From Polyangiaceae bacterium UTPRO1 (GTDB lineage Bacteria; Desulfobacterota; Binatia; UTPRO1), in assembly GCA_002050235.1 (NCBI GenBank), contig MWST01000010.1:45885-109884 (forward strand): 64,000 nt of DNA, read 5' to 3'. The number at the start of each line of letters is the position of its first letter. Positions within the stretch are counted from its first letter, which is position 1. The notes beneath the pieces were generated by a model. The model saw nothing but the letters and a program-made list of their open reading frames with translations, did not search any database and was not told the DNA's origin. Made by a program: the position numbers and the translations under genes. Positions 9,335 through 18,484 of this stretch are shown here, one piece after another.

Positions 9335-11575
9335 ATGGCCGCCGCCACGACGGCAGGTACCGGCGCGCAGCTGCAGCGCCGAACACGGTCTCGCTCGCTG
9401 CTCGCAGGTCTGCTGATGCTTCTGGTCACGGCGGCAGCCTGCGATCACCCCGCGCCGACGCAAAGTATCCGCCTCGTCGATCCCGAGCACCGCGCGCGCA
9501 TGACCGCCGACTTCGGCAACGGGCCGGCCCCGCTGCCGGCAGCGCCGGAAGCACGCCCGAGCCCGGCACCGTCGATCACGGCGGCAACGTCCGACTACCC
9601 GCGGGCCGAGATCGACGACGAGACCCGCCTCGTCCTGGCGGCGCCGGCGCACGAGGTCCTGATCTACGCACCTTGGTTCGAGATCGCGGCGTCCGGCGCC
9701 TACCGCGACACCGTCGGCGCCGGCGACCTGTTGGCGGGAGCGGCGCGCCTGTGGCTGCAGCCCCAGGTGCAGGTCGGCAGCGAATGGCTGCGCCTGCCGG
9801 GCCGCATCGTCGACGTCGACCGCCAAGACGGCAAGCCGCGCGTCACCGTCGATCTCCGCTTCCCGGAAGAGCTGGCCGGCAGGACGGTGGCGCTGGTGGT
9901 CGAGGCCACCGCGGTCGATTGGGGACCGCGCATCTCGCTGCGGAGCGCGCCGCTGCTGATTCCCAGGAAGGCCGAGCTCGAGCTGGCGACCGGAGTCTTC
10001 GAGCCGGCCTGGAACCAAGGGCCCGTGCGCTTCGTCGTCGAGGCCTGCGCCGACTCGGTCTGCGAGCCGCTCTACGAAACCCGCATGGATCCGGCGCAAG
10101 CGTCGGAGCGGGGCTGGCGGGATGCCGCGGTCTCCCTGGATCGCTACGCCGGTAGGACCGTCGCCCTGGTTTTCCGCTCGGAGCTGTCGCCGACGACCGC
10201 CGAGGAGCTCTCGCTCCCGGCATGGGCGAATCCGACGATTCGTGTGCCGCGCCGAGCCGACCGCTCGGCGCCGAACGTCGTCATGCTCTCGATCGATACG
10301 CTGAGCGCCAAGCACCTGCCCACCTACGGATACTTCCGCGATACGGCTCCCGTCCTCACCGAGACTTTCGCCCGCGGCGGCACCGTGTTCACCGACTGCG
10401 TCGCCGCGGCGACCGCGACGCCGCAAGCGCACATGTCGATGTTCACGGGACTGCAGCCGCTGGAGCACGGGATCACGACGGGCCTCCTAGTGCTCGACCC
10501 CGCGATTCTCACCGTCACCGAGCACATCCGTGCCGCCGGTATCGCCACGGGCGCGATCACCGAGGACGGATGGCTCGGCGCCACGTTCGGGTTCGGCCGC
10601 GGCTTCGACGAGTACAAAGAAAACAAGAGCGCCGACATCATGACCGCGATCGGACAGGTCGACGCCACGTTCGCCGCCGCGAAAGCCTGGCTCGGGCGCC
10701 ATACCGATCAACGGTTCTTCCTGTTCCTGCACACGTTCCAGGTGCACTACCCGTATGCACCGCCCGCCAGGTACGCGAACCTCTTCCCCGCCGACGCCGA
10801 CGGCGCGGCGATCGACGCCGACGCGCCCGCAGCCGTCCGCGCCGCCCGCAGCTACGATCAGGAGATCCGCTACGTCGACGACGAGCTCGGCGCCTTGCTC
10901 GCCGCGATGGACGCCCTCGGCCTCGCCGACAACACCGTCTTCATCGTCACTTCCGACCACGGGGAAGCCTTCCTCGAGCACGGCTTCCTCCAGCACGGCT
11001 CGTTCCTCTTCGAAGAAGTCACGCACGTGCCGCTGCTGCTGCGCGGCCCCGGCATCCCGCACGGATTGCGCGTCACCGCACCCGTCGGCCACGTCGACCT
11101 GGCGAACACGCTCGCATCCTTCTTCGCCGTCGAGCCGCCGCGCGGCTCGCGCGGCGTCGATCTGCGGCGGACTTTCGCCGAGGGTAACTCCGCCGTCGAC
11201 GGCGCCTTCTACTTCACCGAGTCCTGGGGCTCGATGGCCGAAGGCCCCGACGGCACGCTGCTCCCGTTCTTCGCGCCCGCCTTCGCCGTCCGCCAGGGGC
11301 AGCGCAAGACGGCACGCTATCCGGACGGCGGCGGGTCGCAACGGTCGGAGTGCTACGACCTCGCTGCCGACCCGGACGAGCGGACCAACCTCTGCGCCAC
11401 AGCGATCCCGGAGCCGGCCGATCTCGCGGCGGCACTCGACGCCTACCGTGACGTCGCCGCGCGCCGCCGCGCCGGGATCATCCCCGCCGACGAGACGGCG
11501 GCCGAAGCGCCACGGCAGGCGCCTTTCGATCCCGAGCGCGAGGACAAGCTGCGCGCTCTCGGCTACCTCCAGTAG
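9335..11575 (+). CDS. Sulfatase-like lipoprotein, Thr nucleophile, with N-terminal accessory domain
   Basis: A 746-aa protein from ATG 9335. This start puts a Tat-like Arg-rich region and 'LLAGLLMLLVTAAACDH' lipobox close to the N-terminus; an ATG at 9257 would add 26 residues. Residues ~40-300 are a beta-rich region. It ends with 'AAVSLDRYAGRTVALVFR' and 'PAWANPTIRVP', a pattern also seen in the sulfatase-like gene at 22 kb and at the C-terminus of the adjacent GT39 protein. The catalytic domain starts 'NVVMLSIDTLSAKHLPTYGY'. The nucleophile position is Thr362 ('TATPQAHMSMFTG') and the metal pair is Asp541/His542 ('SDHGEAF'). It ends 'LRALGYLQ'. A phosphotransferase or phosphatase role is more likely than sulfatase, but neither is shown. 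Confidence 0.8.
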   Translation: MAAATTAGTGAQLQRRTRSRSLLAGLLMLLVTAAACDHPAPTQSIRLVDPEHRARMTADFGNGPAPLPAAPEARPSPAPSITAATSDYPRAEIDDETRLVLAAPAHEVLIYAPWFEIAASGAYRDTVGAGDLLAGAARLWLQPQVQVGSEWLRLPGRIVDVDRQDGKPRVTVDLRFPEELAGRTVALVVEATAVDWGPRISLRSAPLLIPRKAELELATGVFEPAWNQGPVRFVVEACADSVCEPLYETRMDPAQASERGWRDAAVSLDRYAGRTVALVFRSELSPTTAEELSLPAWANPTIRVPRRADRSAPNVVMLSIDTLSAKHLPTYGYFRDTAPVLTETFARGGTVFTDCVAAATATPQAHMSMFTGLQPLEHGITTGLLVLDPAILTVTEHIRAAGIATGAITEDGWLGATFGFGRGFDEYKENKSADIMTAIGQVDATFAAAKAWLGRHTDQRFFLFLHTFQVHYPYAPPARYANLFPADADGAAIDADAPAAVRAARSYDQEIRYVDDELGALLAAMDALGLADNTVFIVTSDHGEAFLEHGFLQHGSFLFEEVTHVPLLLRGPGIPHGLRVTAPVGHVDLANTLASFFAVEPPRGSRGVDLRRTFAEGNSAVDGAFYFTESWGSMAEGPDGTLLPFFAPAFAVRQGQRKTARYPDGGGSQRSECYDLAADPDERTNLCATAIPEPADLAAALDAYRDVAARRRAGIIPADETAAEAPRQAPFDPEREDKLRALGYLQ

Positions 11576-11589
11576 CCTGGAGGCTAGCC
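11561..11589. terminator. Candidate bidirectional hairpin between convergent genes
   Basis: GGCTACCTCCA (11561-11571) pairs with TGGAGGCTAGCC (11578-11589) with one bulged base, around a short loop containing the stop of the plus-strand gene. It spans the 8-bp gap between two convergent stops. No T-run is present on either side. Confidence 0.35.
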
Positions 11590-13794
11590 GCCGCCGCCCC
11601 GGCCGCCGTCCGGCAGCGCCTCCGGAGCCGGCGCCGCGAGCGGCGGCATCTCGATGAGCGGTCCGTCCCACACGGCAGCGAAGTCGCCGGGAGTCAACGG
11701 ATTCATCGTCACCGCACCGCCTGAGAGCCGCGCCCGAAAGGCCAGGACGACCCTCTGCCCCGCGTAGCGGCGGAGATCCACCGTGCTCTCGATCGCGGGC
11801 GGCCCCGCCCACTCGCTGATCGGCACCACGGACCGGTCGGTGCGGAAGACGCGCTCGGCCGGCAACGCCGAGCCCGTCTCCGGCAAGACCCAGATCTCGG
11901 CGACGACGTGCGCATCGGCCGATGCTGCGTCCGGCGTGCGCATGCCGAGGGCGAAGCGGAGCTCCGCCCCTTGGGGAATCGTCGCCGCGCAGAAGCTGTC
12001 GGCAAAGGGCGAGTCCGGGGTCAGGCTCTGATAGAGGGAACGAAACAGTACGTGCTCGACGACCGCTCCCGCCGGCGGCGGAATCGTCGCCGTCCAGCAA
12101 TCCGCCAACAGGTCCGACCGCCAGCGAAACGGCAACGGCTGCTGCCGCCGGACGAAGAAAGCCTGCCGCCGCGGCGGCGCCGAAAAAGCCTCGCGGAACT
12201 CGCTGCGCACGTACTGCGGCAGGAGCGGCCCATACGCGAGCATGCCGACCGGATCGGAGAAGAAGTTGTAGTAGTCGCTGACGACGAGCGGCGCGGCGGC
12301 GGCTGCCGCCTCCCGGGCGGCTGCGGCGCCGGCATCGCGGCCGATGTGCACGGCGTAGAAGTTGTAGTGGCCGGTCGCCATAGGCCGCTCCGCCAGGAAC
12401 GGCAGCATCGCGAGCCCGGGTAGCGCCAGTACGGAATCGTGCGGCGCCGTCAGCGCCCGGATGGCTCCCACCTGGTAGTTCACCAGCGACGCCGCCACGG
12501 TATCGAGGAAGACGCCGCCGCGCCCGGCAGCGAGCGGGGCAGCGAAAGCGCGGCGGAGATCGCGCAGCCACACCGCCCCGAAAGCGCAATAGGCGGCGAA
12601 GAGAAGCGCCGCCGGCGCCAGCACCAGGGGACGGAGACGCCGCGTGGCGCGTGCGGCGAGGCGCTGCACCACTACGACCGCGAGAATCAGCATCGGCTGG
12701 TAGACGTTGACGAGGTGACTCAGGTCGGAGCGCGGGAAGACGCCGAGGAAGAGCGCGGCCGCAAACACGGTGATGACGAGGAGCTGGCGGTCGGCTCCGC
12801 GATCCGGCCCGTATCGGAGCCCGAGCAGCGTACCGGCCGCGAGGAGCGCCACGGGCAGCCAATAGAGCAGGACCACGAGCGCCTTGACGATCGCCGGAAT
12901 CCAGATCGGCCCCATGAGCCCGCCGCGCATGAACAGAAGCGACGGCAGGTAGACGAGCCCGCCCGCGGTCATCACCTGCCGCTGACGCCAGAGGTCGCCG
13001 GGGTGCAGGTAGGCGATCGCATGCTGGTCGGCGAAGCCGTGGAAGGGTCGGATCACGAGCGAGTCCACCATGACCCACCCGGCGCCGCGGACCGCGAGAT
13101 ACGCCGCGAGCGGCACGACGACCACGAGCCCGCCGAGGAGCAGCACCAGGAAGCGGGCGGCAACGCCGCGGAGAGCGGCGCGCCTGGTAGCGACGCCGCC
13201 GATCGTCACTGCGGCGACGGTGACCGCGGCGGCTGCGGCTCCATAGACGCCGTAATTCTGCTTGCAGGCGACGCCGAGGCCGATGGCCATTCCCGTAGCG
13301 ACGAGCTTGATCGCGGTAGGACGCCGCAACCACGCGAGCTGGAGCGCCATCGCGGCCACGACGCACATGGCGGCAAGCGGCGAGTAGAACGAGAACGACC
13401 ACGCCGGAAACGCCCACAGAAGAAAAGCGGCGAAGAGCACCACCGCCGCCAACGCCCAGGTCCGCCCGCTCGCGGTGCGCACGATCCAGTACGCCGTCGC
13501 GACCGTGAGCAGGTAGCCGAGCGCCATCGGCACCCGCGCCAGCAGCACCGAAGCTCCGAAGGCGCGGAAGAGTGCGGCGTTCAGCAGCCAGATCCCGGGG
13601 GCCACGAACATGTCGAGATCGCGATACGGCACCTTGCCGGCGGCGATCGCGAGCGACTGGCCGACGATGTAGCCCTCGTCGCCGATCACGAGGCCGCGGC
13701 GAAAGACGATGACCGTGGCGCCGAGGACGACGAGCGCGGCCGCGGCCGCGGCAGCGCCGCGCCCGAGCCTGACGATGCCCGGGTCACGCGCCAT
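11584..13794 (-). CDS. GT39-like membrane glycosyltransferase with C-terminal accessory domain
   Basis: A 736-aa protein. Residues 1-~430 hold many hydrophobic helices with the GT39-type start 'GLVIGDEGYIVGQSLAIAAG' followed by 'VPYRDLDMFVAPGIWLLNA', which places an acidic 'DE' in the first extracytoplasmic loop. 'LGVACKQNYG' is shared with the next gene upstream. The last ~170 residues are soluble and beta-rich: 'QGAELRFALGMRT', 'VDLRRYAGQRVVLAFRARL' and 'FAAVWDGPLIEMP'. These lines match the accessory domain in front of the sulfatase-like cores at 9.3 and 22-24 kb. The C-terminus is Gly-rich. It overlaps the upstream GT39 gene by 11 bp and ends the UbiA/GT2/GT39 operon. Predicted to use a polyprenyl-phosphate sugar at the periplasmic face. 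Confidence 0.75.
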   Translation of the reverse strand: MARDPGIVRLGRGAAAAAAALVVLGATVIVFRRGLVIGDEGYIVGQSLAIAAGKVPYRDLDMFVAPGIWLLNAALFRAFGASVLLARVPMALGYLLTVATAYWIVRTASGRTWALAAVVLFAAFLLWAFPAWSFSFYSPLAAMCVVAAMALQLAWLRRPTAIKLVATGMAIGLGVACKQNYGVYGAAAAAVTVAAVTIGGVATRRAALRGVAARFLVLLLGGLVVVVPLAAYLAVRGAGWVMVDSLVIRPFHGFADQHAIAYLHPGDLWRQRQVMTAGGLVYLPSLLFMRGGLMGPIWIPAIVKALVVLLYWLPVALLAAGTLLGLRYGPDRGADRQLLVITVFAAALFLGVFPRSDLSHLVNVYQPMLILAVVVVQRLAARATRRLRPLVLAPAALLFAAYCAFGAVWLRDLRRAFAAPLAAGRGGVFLDTVAASLVNYQVGAIRALTAPHDSVLALPGLAMLPFLAERPMATGHYNFYAVHIGRDAGAAAAREAAAAAAPLVVSDYYNFFSDPVGMLAYGPLLPQYVRSEFREAFSAPPRRQAFFVRRQQPLPFRWRSDLLADCWTATIPPPAGAVVEHVLFRSLYQSLTPDSPFADSFCAATIPQGAELRFALGMRTPDAASADAHVVAEIWVLPETGSALPAERVFRTDRSVVPISEWAGPPAIESTVDLRRYAGQRVVLAFRARLSGGAVTMNPLTPGDFAAVWDGPLIEMPPLAAPAPEALPDGGRGGGG

Positions 13795-15436
13795 CGCCGT
13801 CGTCCTTGCGCTCGAGGCCGAGCCATCCGCCCGGCTCCGAGCCGAGCCGGCGCTCGACCGCGAAAGCAGCGGCGAAATACGCCGCCGTGCGCGGGAACAG
13901 CTCCGCGAAAGGCCGGAACTGCACGTACATGGTCGGGTTGTAAACCACGCACCGCGTCCCCGCCGCCCGCAGCCGCTGGACGATGACGTCGTCTTCGACG
14001 TTGCCTGGGATCACGAGATCGAAGGGCGTCGGGTTGCGCTTTCCCGTCGACACGTAGAGGAGCGGCATGTCCGGAGCGGCGAATATGGTTGCATCGCCGC
14101 GGGCGCAGGTACCGAGGAAGTCCACGGCGCTGCGCCACAGCTCGGCCTGCTCCGGAGCGACCCGGACGGAAGCCCCGGCGATGCCGAGCGGCTCGGAATA
14201 CCACTTGCGAAGATCCCTCGATCCTTGGATCACGACGGCCAGGGCCCCGCCGGCCAGCGCCACCGCTGCCGCGCGCCGCAGCCGGACGCTCGCTGCGCCG
14301 AGGCGATCGGTGGCATCGGCGACGCGCTTGCCGAGGAGTGCTAGCACGATCAGCAACGGCACCAGCACGACGGCGAGATGCGACCAGATCGCCGCCGGGA
14401 AGATCCCGAGGAAGAAGAGGCCCGCGAAAGGAATCACGATGCGGGCGGCGTGGCGCGCCTCGGGCTCCGGAGACCGCAGTCGATCGACGAGCAGCAGCGG
14501 CGCCGCCCCCAGCGCCAGCAATGCGCACCCATAGCCGAGGCGGATGCAGGTGCCGCTCAGCGCCAGCACGGTCTCGGACCCGACGTGCGGCGCGCCGCGC
14601 ATGAGGTAGTTGAAGAGCAGCGGCGGCGAATACAGGAAGACGAAGCGACCGGCGGCGGCGGGATGCGGGCCGAAGATCGGAGGAATCGGCTCGCGGAACG
14701 CTTCGAGCTGGGAGCGGCCGATCACCAGCAGGGTGTCGTAGAGAAAGGCCGCGAACGTCCCGGCCCAGAGCTGATAGCCGACGACCGGAACGGCGATCGC
14801 GAGCCCGGCCATCACCGGCGCCGTCAGCACCGCCGCGACGGAGCGCTGGGCGAGGACGCTGTCGCGCCGGCTCCACAGCAACGAGAGCAGGCCGGAGACC
14901 AACAGGATGCCGCCGTAGTTCTGCTTGAAGACGCCGCAGAGAACCACGAGCGCCCCGAGCCCGACACCGTCCCGCACCCGCCCCTCCTCGAGATAGCGCA
15001 GGAGGCAGAACAGCGCCGCGAGCGCGCAGAACAGCGACACCGACGAGTAGGCAAACATCGTGAAGGTCGGGAAGCTCAGCACCGCGAGCGCCAGATAGAG
15101 GACGGCGGCGAGCCACGCCCAGCTTCTGCCTGCGAGGACGCGCGTGAACGTCCATACGAGCACGCTCGTCGCCGTATTGACCGCGATCGCCGCCCACCTG
15201 GTGACGATCACATCCGTGCCGAAGGACCGGAAGAGGCCGGCGGTCAGCCAGTAGATGCCGGGAAACATTCCCGTATAGATGTCGCCGTAGAGCCGCTCAC
15301 CTGTCAGCAGCCGGTGGGCGATCTGCACGATCTGCCCCTCGTCGATGGGGACGTGGCCCAACGCATAGGTAGGTAGCTGCGCTACGGTGGCCAGGACGGC
15401 CACGAACGCGACTTCGACCCGGGACCGCGAGCGCAT
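13784..15436 (-). CDS. GT39-like membrane glycosyltransferase
   Basis: A 550-aa polytopic protein. The first loop 'LGHVPIDEGQIVQIAHRLLT' followed by 'GERLYGDIYTGMFPGIYWL' gives the acidic DE motif and the aromatic/proline pattern of PMT/ArnT-type enzymes. 'LCGVFKQNYGG' mirrors 'LGVACKQNYG' in the downstream neighbour, so the two are probably paralogues. The C-terminal ~130 residues are a soluble periplasmic region ('FDLVIPGNVEDDVIVQRLRA') without the accessory domain of its neighbour. It starts 9 bp after the GT2 stop and overlaps the next gene by 11 bp, which supports coupled translation. Substrate unknown. Confidence 0.8.
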   Translation of the reverse strand: MRSRSRVEVAFVAVLATVAQLPTYALGHVPIDEGQIVQIAHRLLTGERLYGDIYTGMFPGIYWLTAGLFRSFGTDVIVTRWAAIAVNTATSVLVWTFTRVLAGRSWAWLAAVLYLALAVLSFPTFTMFAYSSVSLFCALAALFCLLRYLEEGRVRDGVGLGALVVLCGVFKQNYGGILLVSGLLSLLWSRRDSVLAQRSVAAVLTAPVMAGLAIAVPVVGYQLWAGTFAAFLYDTLLVIGRSQLEAFREPIPPIFGPHPAAAGRFVFLYSPPLLFNYLMRGAPHVGSETVLALSGTCIRLGYGCALLALGAAPLLLVDRLRSPEPEARHAARIVIPFAGLFFLGIFPAAIWSHLAVVLVPLLIVLALLGKRVADATDRLGAASVRLRRAAAVALAGGALAVVIQGSRDLRKWYSEPLGIAGASVRVAPEQAELWRSAVDFLGTCARGDATIFAAPDMPLLYVSTGKRNPTPFDLVIPGNVEDDVIVQRLRAAGTRCVVYNPTMYVQFRPFAELFPRTAAYFAAAFAVERRLGSEPGGWLGLERKDDGDGA

Positions 15437-15445
15437 GGCGAACGC

Positions 15446-16228
15446 TCAATGTATTGCGTTGCCCCGCCGCCCGACAACCACCGAAAATGAGCGGCGGCAG
15501 CTCCGGCGGATGCGCCACAGGTCGCGCAGCGCCGCCAACATGTGGCGGACGCCGAGCTTGGAGCCGGGGACGTCCTGCCAACGGCCCAGAGGCTGTTCGT
15601 AGAAGAGCCGCTCGGCCGCGGCGTCTTCGAGACCGGCGCGCAGGCGGGCGATCACCTCGACATCGAAGGCCCAGCGGCTCGTGAACGGCACGGCGAACGC
15701 TTCGCAGACGCGGCGATCCGCACGAAAGAGCTTGGCGCCGCATTGCGTGTCGTAGACCGGCAACCGCAGCACGAGCGATGCTGCCGTCGCGAACACCCGC
15801 CCCAGGTAGTGGCGGGCGCTCTGCCGCCGCACGTCGGCCCCGAGGCGCCGGATCCGGCAGCCGAGCACGGCGAGGAGCGCCGGGTCGGCGCGCAGGATCT
15901 CCCGGAAGCGAGCGATCTCGACGAGCGGCGTAGAAAGATCCGCGTCCCAGTAGCCGACGCACTCGCAGCCCCCACTCAGGGCCGCGAGCACCCCGGTCCG
16001 CACTGCCTCGGCCTTGCCGGCGTTCTTCGCCAGCGCCTGGACCGCGATGGCATCCGGCAGGTCGGCGCGAAGCCGCTCCAGCCGCGCCGCGGTACGATCC
16101 CGGCTGCCGTCGTCGACGAAGAGGAAGCCCACGTCGGCATGCCCGCGCGCGTAGTCGAGGAAGGCCTCGCCGTCCAGACGCGCTTCCTCGTTGAAGCACG
16201 GTACGACGATGACTACGGGCCGGGTCAC
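15446..16228 (-). CDS. GT2 polyprenyl-phosphate glycosyltransferase-like (DPG synthase type)
   Basis: A 260-aa GT2 with 'VIVVPCFNEEARLDGEAF', 'FVDDGSRDRTAARLE', 'NAGKAEAVRTGVLAAL' and 'YWDADLSTPL'. These correspond in order to the motifs of dolichyl-phosphate beta-glucosyltransferases and related enzymes. 'YDTQCGAKLFR' matches the family's 'D-T-Q-C-G-x-K-x-F' line almost exactly. No membrane helix is evident. It would load a hexose on polyprenyl phosphate for the GT39-like enzymes encoded next in the operon. It follows the HAD-UbiA gene by 43 bp. Confidence 0.85.
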   Translation of the reverse strand: MTRPVVIVVPCFNEEARLDGEAFLDYARGHADVGFLFVDDGSRDRTAARLERLRADLPDAIAVQALAKNAGKAEAVRTGVLAALSGGCECVGYWDADLSTPLVEIARFREILRADPALLAVLGCRIRRLGADVRRQSARHYLGRVFATAASLVLRLPVYDTQCGAKLFRADRRVCEAFAVPFTSRWAFDVEVIARLRAGLEDAAAERLFYEQPLGRWQDVPGSKLGVRHMLAALRDLWRIRRSCRRSFSVVVGRRGNAIH

Positions 16229-16271
16229 GATCGTCCCGGGAGAGGATCGAGGAGGCGCCGCTCGTCGCTGC

Positions 16272-17714
16272 TCATAGGAGGCGGGCGAGCAGCAGCACCA
16301 CCGCGATCAAGGCGCCGACGATCCAGCTCTCGCGATCCCGGATCGCGAACAGCACCGGATCGTCGTGCAATTGTCCGCGGAAGGCGAGCATCCACACGCG
16401 GCTGATCCAGTAGAGCAGCAGCGGACAGATGAGCCAGAGGAGCTCCGGGCGGTCGTACAGACCGACGACGCGGTCGCTGTTGATGTAGAGGGCCGCCACC
16501 AGCACCGCAATGTAGCCGCTGACGGCGCCGTTGATCGCGACGAGTTGGAGGTCGGTCGGATGGTAGCCGCGCACTCGCAGCTCCGGCGGAGCGTCACGTA
16601 GCGTGTAGAGCTCGGTGTAGCGCTTCACGAAGGCCAGGCTCAAGAAGAAGAACAGCGAGAAGCCGAGGATCCACGACGACGGCCGGACATGGGTCGCCGC
16701 CGCGCCCGCGATCACGCGACCGGTGTAGAGCAGCGCCAGCACCAGCACGTCGACGAGCGGCACGTGCTTCAGGCGGAAGGAATAGGCGGTCGTAGCCACC
16801 AGATACGCAGCCAGAACCGCGGTGAAAACCGGGGGCAGCAGGAGCCACGCAACCGCGAACCCGGCCGCGAGGCACGCCGGAACGAGTGCCAGCCCGAGCG
16901 CCAACGGCAGCTCCCCCGCCGCGAACGGCCGCCGGCGCTTGCTGCGGTGTCGCCGGTCGGCAGCGAGGTCGAGGAGATCGTTGGCGACGTACACCGCCGA
17001 AGCGCAGGCGCTGAAAGCGGCGAAGGCCAGGGCAGCGTCCAGGAAGAGCGGCAGCTCGCGCACCTCGGGGGCCATGAGGAGCGGGACGAAGACGAGGAAG
17101 TTCTTCACCCACTGCGGCACGCGCAGAGCCCGCGCGATCGCCCGCATCCGCCGCACCGGCGACGTGAAGACGCGCTCCACCCGCGCGCCGGCCCGGCGCG
17201 CGAGCCGGGCATCGCTGCCGACGACGATCGCGCTCCGCGCCGCTTCCCAGACGGGAAGATCGGCGCGGCTGTCGCCCGCATAGTCGAAGCCGCCGGCGCC
17301 GAAGCGGGCGACGAGCGCCGCCCTCTTGTGCTGCCCCTTCAGGTTGGTCCCGGCCGCGGTCGCGATCACGTCGTCGAAGAAGCCGAGATGCTCGGCGACG
17401 GCGCGCACGATCGACTCGTGCGCGGCCGAGACGAGCAGCACCGACCGCCCCTTGGTGTGCTCCGTCCGCAGGAACTCGACGAGCTCGCCGCGGTACGGCA
17501 GGGCGGCGGGGTCGAGGGTGACGCGCCGGGCTATCTCGTCCTTGAGGGCTGCTTTGCCGCGCCACAACCAGAACGGCAGCCGCAGGATCGCAGCCGGGCT
17601 TCCTTTCACCAGCAGCAGCACCGACTCGACGAGGCTGTCGGTGCGGAGCAGCGTCCCGTCCAGATCGACACAGAGCGGTATTCCCCCGGCCGGCACGCGC
17701 GTTCCCGAGCTCAT
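16272..17714 (-). CDS. HAD-UbiA fusion: polyprenyl-phosphate phosphoribosyltransferase-like
   Basis: A 480-aa two-domain protein from ATG 17714; an upstream ATG adds 27 unlikely residues. Residues ~15-200 are a HAD phosphatase ('CVDLDGTLLRTDSL', 'LLVSAAHESI', 'FDYAGDSRADLPVW'). Residues ~205-480 are a UbiA prenyltransferase with 'ANDLLDLAADRRH' (first Asp-rich motif) followed by '(K)RRRP', then 'TTAYSFRLKHVPLVDV' and 'AFVKRYTELYTL'. The last is typical of the decaprenyl-phosphate 5-phosphoribose synthase branch (Rv3806c-like), whose product needs a phosphatase next, and here that enzyme is fused. The predicted product is a polyprenyl-phosphate pentose. First gene of the operon with GT2 and two GT39 proteins, which fits a lipid-linked sugar pathway. 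Confidence 0.85.
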   Translation of the reverse strand: MSSGTRVPAGGIPLCVDLDGTLLRTDSLVESVLLLVKGSPAAILRLPFWLWRGKAALKDEIARRVTLDPAALPYRGELVEFLRTEHTKGRSVLLVSAAHESIVRAVAEHLGFFDDVIATAAGTNLKGQHKRAALVARFGAGGFDYAGDSRADLPVWEAARSAIVVGSDARLARRAGARVERVFTSPVRRMRAIARALRVPQWVKNFLVFVPLLMAPEVRELPLFLDAALAFAAFSACASAVYVANDLLDLAADRRHRSKRRRPFAAGELPLALGLALVPACLAAGFAVAWLLLPPVFTAVLAAYLVATTAYSFRLKHVPLVDVLVLALLYTGRVIAGAAATHVRPSSWILGFSLFFFLSLAFVKRYTELYTLRDAPPELRVRGYHPTDLQLVAINGAVSGYIAVLVAALYINSDRVVGLYDRPELLWLICPLLLYWISRVWMLAFRGQLHDDPVLFAIRDRESWIVGALIAVVLLLARLL

Positions 17715-18007
17715 CCGCACCGTCGCAGGGTCGTAGCACGGTCCGGCGCGGAGCTGCCAGCCACGATCATGTCCCGGCGCCTTGGCGCTCGCCACCGCGG
17801 GCCTCGGAGAACGACGCCGAGCAGCGGCACGCGTCCGCAGTCCCAGGCAACGACGAGCCGCTGCGACGGTCGGGGCCGATCCGCAGGCGGCCCGCCGATC
17901 GGCCCGGATCCCGACATGGTCCCGGTGGTCGTCGCTGCCACGAGTGCCGTGCTACCCTGCCCGTCCGACCTGGGCCGGCTGCGGACCCGCCTCGGCACCG
18001 CGACGAC
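17715..18007. other. Intergenic region between divergent genes (293 bp)
   Basis: No coding sequence is convincing here. It must hold the promoters of the HAD-UbiA operon (leftward) and the GMC operon (rightward). I see no strong -35/-10 pair; 'GTGCTACCCT' near 17950 and, on the minus strand, 'GTGCTACGAC' near 17735 are weak -10 candidates. Confidence 0.3.
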
Positions 18008-18484
18008 GTGACGGACACCGACCTCCAATCGATCGAGCCGAGAACCGCGGCGCCGGCACTCGGGCAGAGCCGTCCCTGGCGCACTGCCGGGCGCACGATC
18101 GCTGCTGCCGTCGAGGCCGTGGCGCCCGATTTTCCGCGCCTCGACGCGGCGACACGCCGGGTGGTGCTGACCGACGTGGCGGCCTTCACGGCATCGCAGG
18201 TCGACGCCATGCCCGAGCACCTCCGCTACCTCTATCGCCTGGCTCTCATCGCCTTCGAGTGGCTCGCCGTGCTCCGATTCGGTCGGCCGTTCACGGCACT
18301 CGACGGCGACAGACGCCGGACCTGGGTGGACTTCTGGACCGAATCGCCGCTCGCCGCGTCGCGCAACTTCGTGAAGCTGATCCGTAGCTGCACGCTCCTG
18401 GCCTTCTACGACCACCCTGCCGTGCGGGATCCCCTGGAGCGTCAGGCGAGCCGGACGACCGGAAGCACGGTGGCCATCCCATGA
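18008..18484 (+). CDS. Small subunit-like protein coupled to GMC oxidoreductase
   Basis: A 158-aa protein with GTG start at 18008. It is mostly alpha-helical, with 'RLDAATRRVVLTDVAAFTAS', 'MPEHLRYLYRLALIAFEWLA' and 'NFVKLIRSCTLLAFYDHPAV'. Its stop overlaps the GMC start as ATGA (18481-18484), so translation is coupled. GMC-type dehydrogenases often have a separate helical small subunit (gluconate 2-dehydrogenase subunit 3 type), and size and position fit that role. The match is from context and fold impression; no Tat signal is visible, unlike classical subunit 3. Role as partner is inference. Confidence 0.55.
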   Translation: MTDTDLQSIEPRTAAPALGQSRPWRTAGRTIAAAVEAVAPDFPRLDAATRRVVLTDVAAFTASQVDAMPEHLRYLYRLALIAFEWLAVLRFGRPFTALDGDRRRTWVDFWTESPLAASRNFVKLIRSCTLLAFYDHPAVRDPLERQASRTTGSTVAIP

